Source: Acidipila rosea
Lineage (GTDB): Bacteria > Acidobacteriota > Terriglobia > Terriglobales > Acidobacteriaceae
NCBI RefSeq assembly: GCF_004339725.1
Contig: NZ_SMGK01000007.1
Span: 81,290 to 145,289, forward strand
Reading direction: 5' to 3'
Length of the DNA stretch: 64,000 bases
The translations under genes and the position numbers were made by a program. A model generated the notes under the pieces. The model had not been told where the DNA came from. It ran no database searches and saw only the letters and a program-made list of their open reading frames with translations. Below are positions 63,966 to 64,000 of this stretch, piece after piece. Numbering within the stretch: the first letter of the stretch is position 1; the number at the start of each line of letters is the position of its first letter.

Positions 63966-64000
63966 ATGGGGCGAGGCAAGAAGTACCAGCCTGAGCAGGT
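63966..64000 (+). mobile_element. start of an IS3-type transposase OrfA (cut by window edge)
   Basis: An ATG at 63966 with AAGGAG five bases upstream begins M-G-R-G-K-K-Y-Q-P-E-Q, the characteristic first residues of an IS3-family OrfA (K-Y-x-P-E-Q-x in the N-terminal HTH). Only 11 full codons are visible, so the family call rests on memory of this short motif. The left inverted repeat should lie between about 63925 and 63960, but without the other end it cannot be defined. Confidence 0.55.

Overview
The window looks like a chromosomal segment of an Acidobacteriota member, probably of the Terriglobia (subdivision 1, Terriglobus/Granulicella/Edaphobacter type). The evidence is gene style: a very large TonB receptor with an N-terminal carboxypeptidase-like domain and no SusD partner, many Tat- or Sec-exported glycosidases, exported RidA-, RraA- and SelA-like proteins, and moderate to high GC. 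This is a judgement from protein character, since no database search was possible.

Layout. 1-3803 (minus): a truncated MASE1 sensor, a response regulator with a PAS domain, a small lipoprotein, then lpxD with a hypothetical partner. 4046-6834: a CCA-adding-type nucleotidyltransferase with a long histone-H1-like tail, tRNA-Glu and thioredoxin 2. 6893-20405: an export-rich catabolic region with a SelA-like PLP enzyme and a RidA protein, a clan-D alpha-galactosidase-like enzyme, an exported RraA-like protein, two GH127-type enzymes and a TonB receptor. 20697-27701: a HAD-HerA fusion, a cytochrome c-sorbosone dehydrogenase, a GlxA-type regulator, an HD-domain protein and an FAD sugar-lactone oxidase. 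27758-31799: tRNA-Gln and a divergent tesA / ybbA-ybbP arrangement. 31858-44895: DoxX, GH20, a DapA-like aldolase, 2-oxoacid:ferredoxin oxidoreductase, and a symporter next to a beta-lactamase-fold/NamZ fusion that suggests MurNAc scavenging, followed by two small sugar-type kinases. 44989-54475: homogentisate catabolism (hmgA-fahA), molybdate uptake with a TOBE regulator, thrC-thrB, a zinc alcohol dehydrogenase and a DoxX-like membrane protein. Then come tRNA-Arg and a secreted beta-helix protein.

The most unusual part is 56838-63941: a heme-oxygenase-like diiron oxidase (HDO), a stand-alone acyl carrier protein, an adenylating ligase, a FabG-type reductase, a FATP-type acyl-activating enzyme, a PLP amino-acid decarboxylase and a GNAT-like protein, all on the plus strand. 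Four of them are coupled by overlaps or short gaps. I read this as a small-molecule (lipid-amine or modified-acyl) biosynthetic cluster that I do not recognise. It follows a 663-base non-coding leader, and an apparent IS3-type transposase begins at the right edge, so it may be recently acquired.

No CRISPR array, rRNA or prophage was seen. Several convergent gene pairs overlap at their 3' ends, so the chromosome is compact in 31-53 kb.
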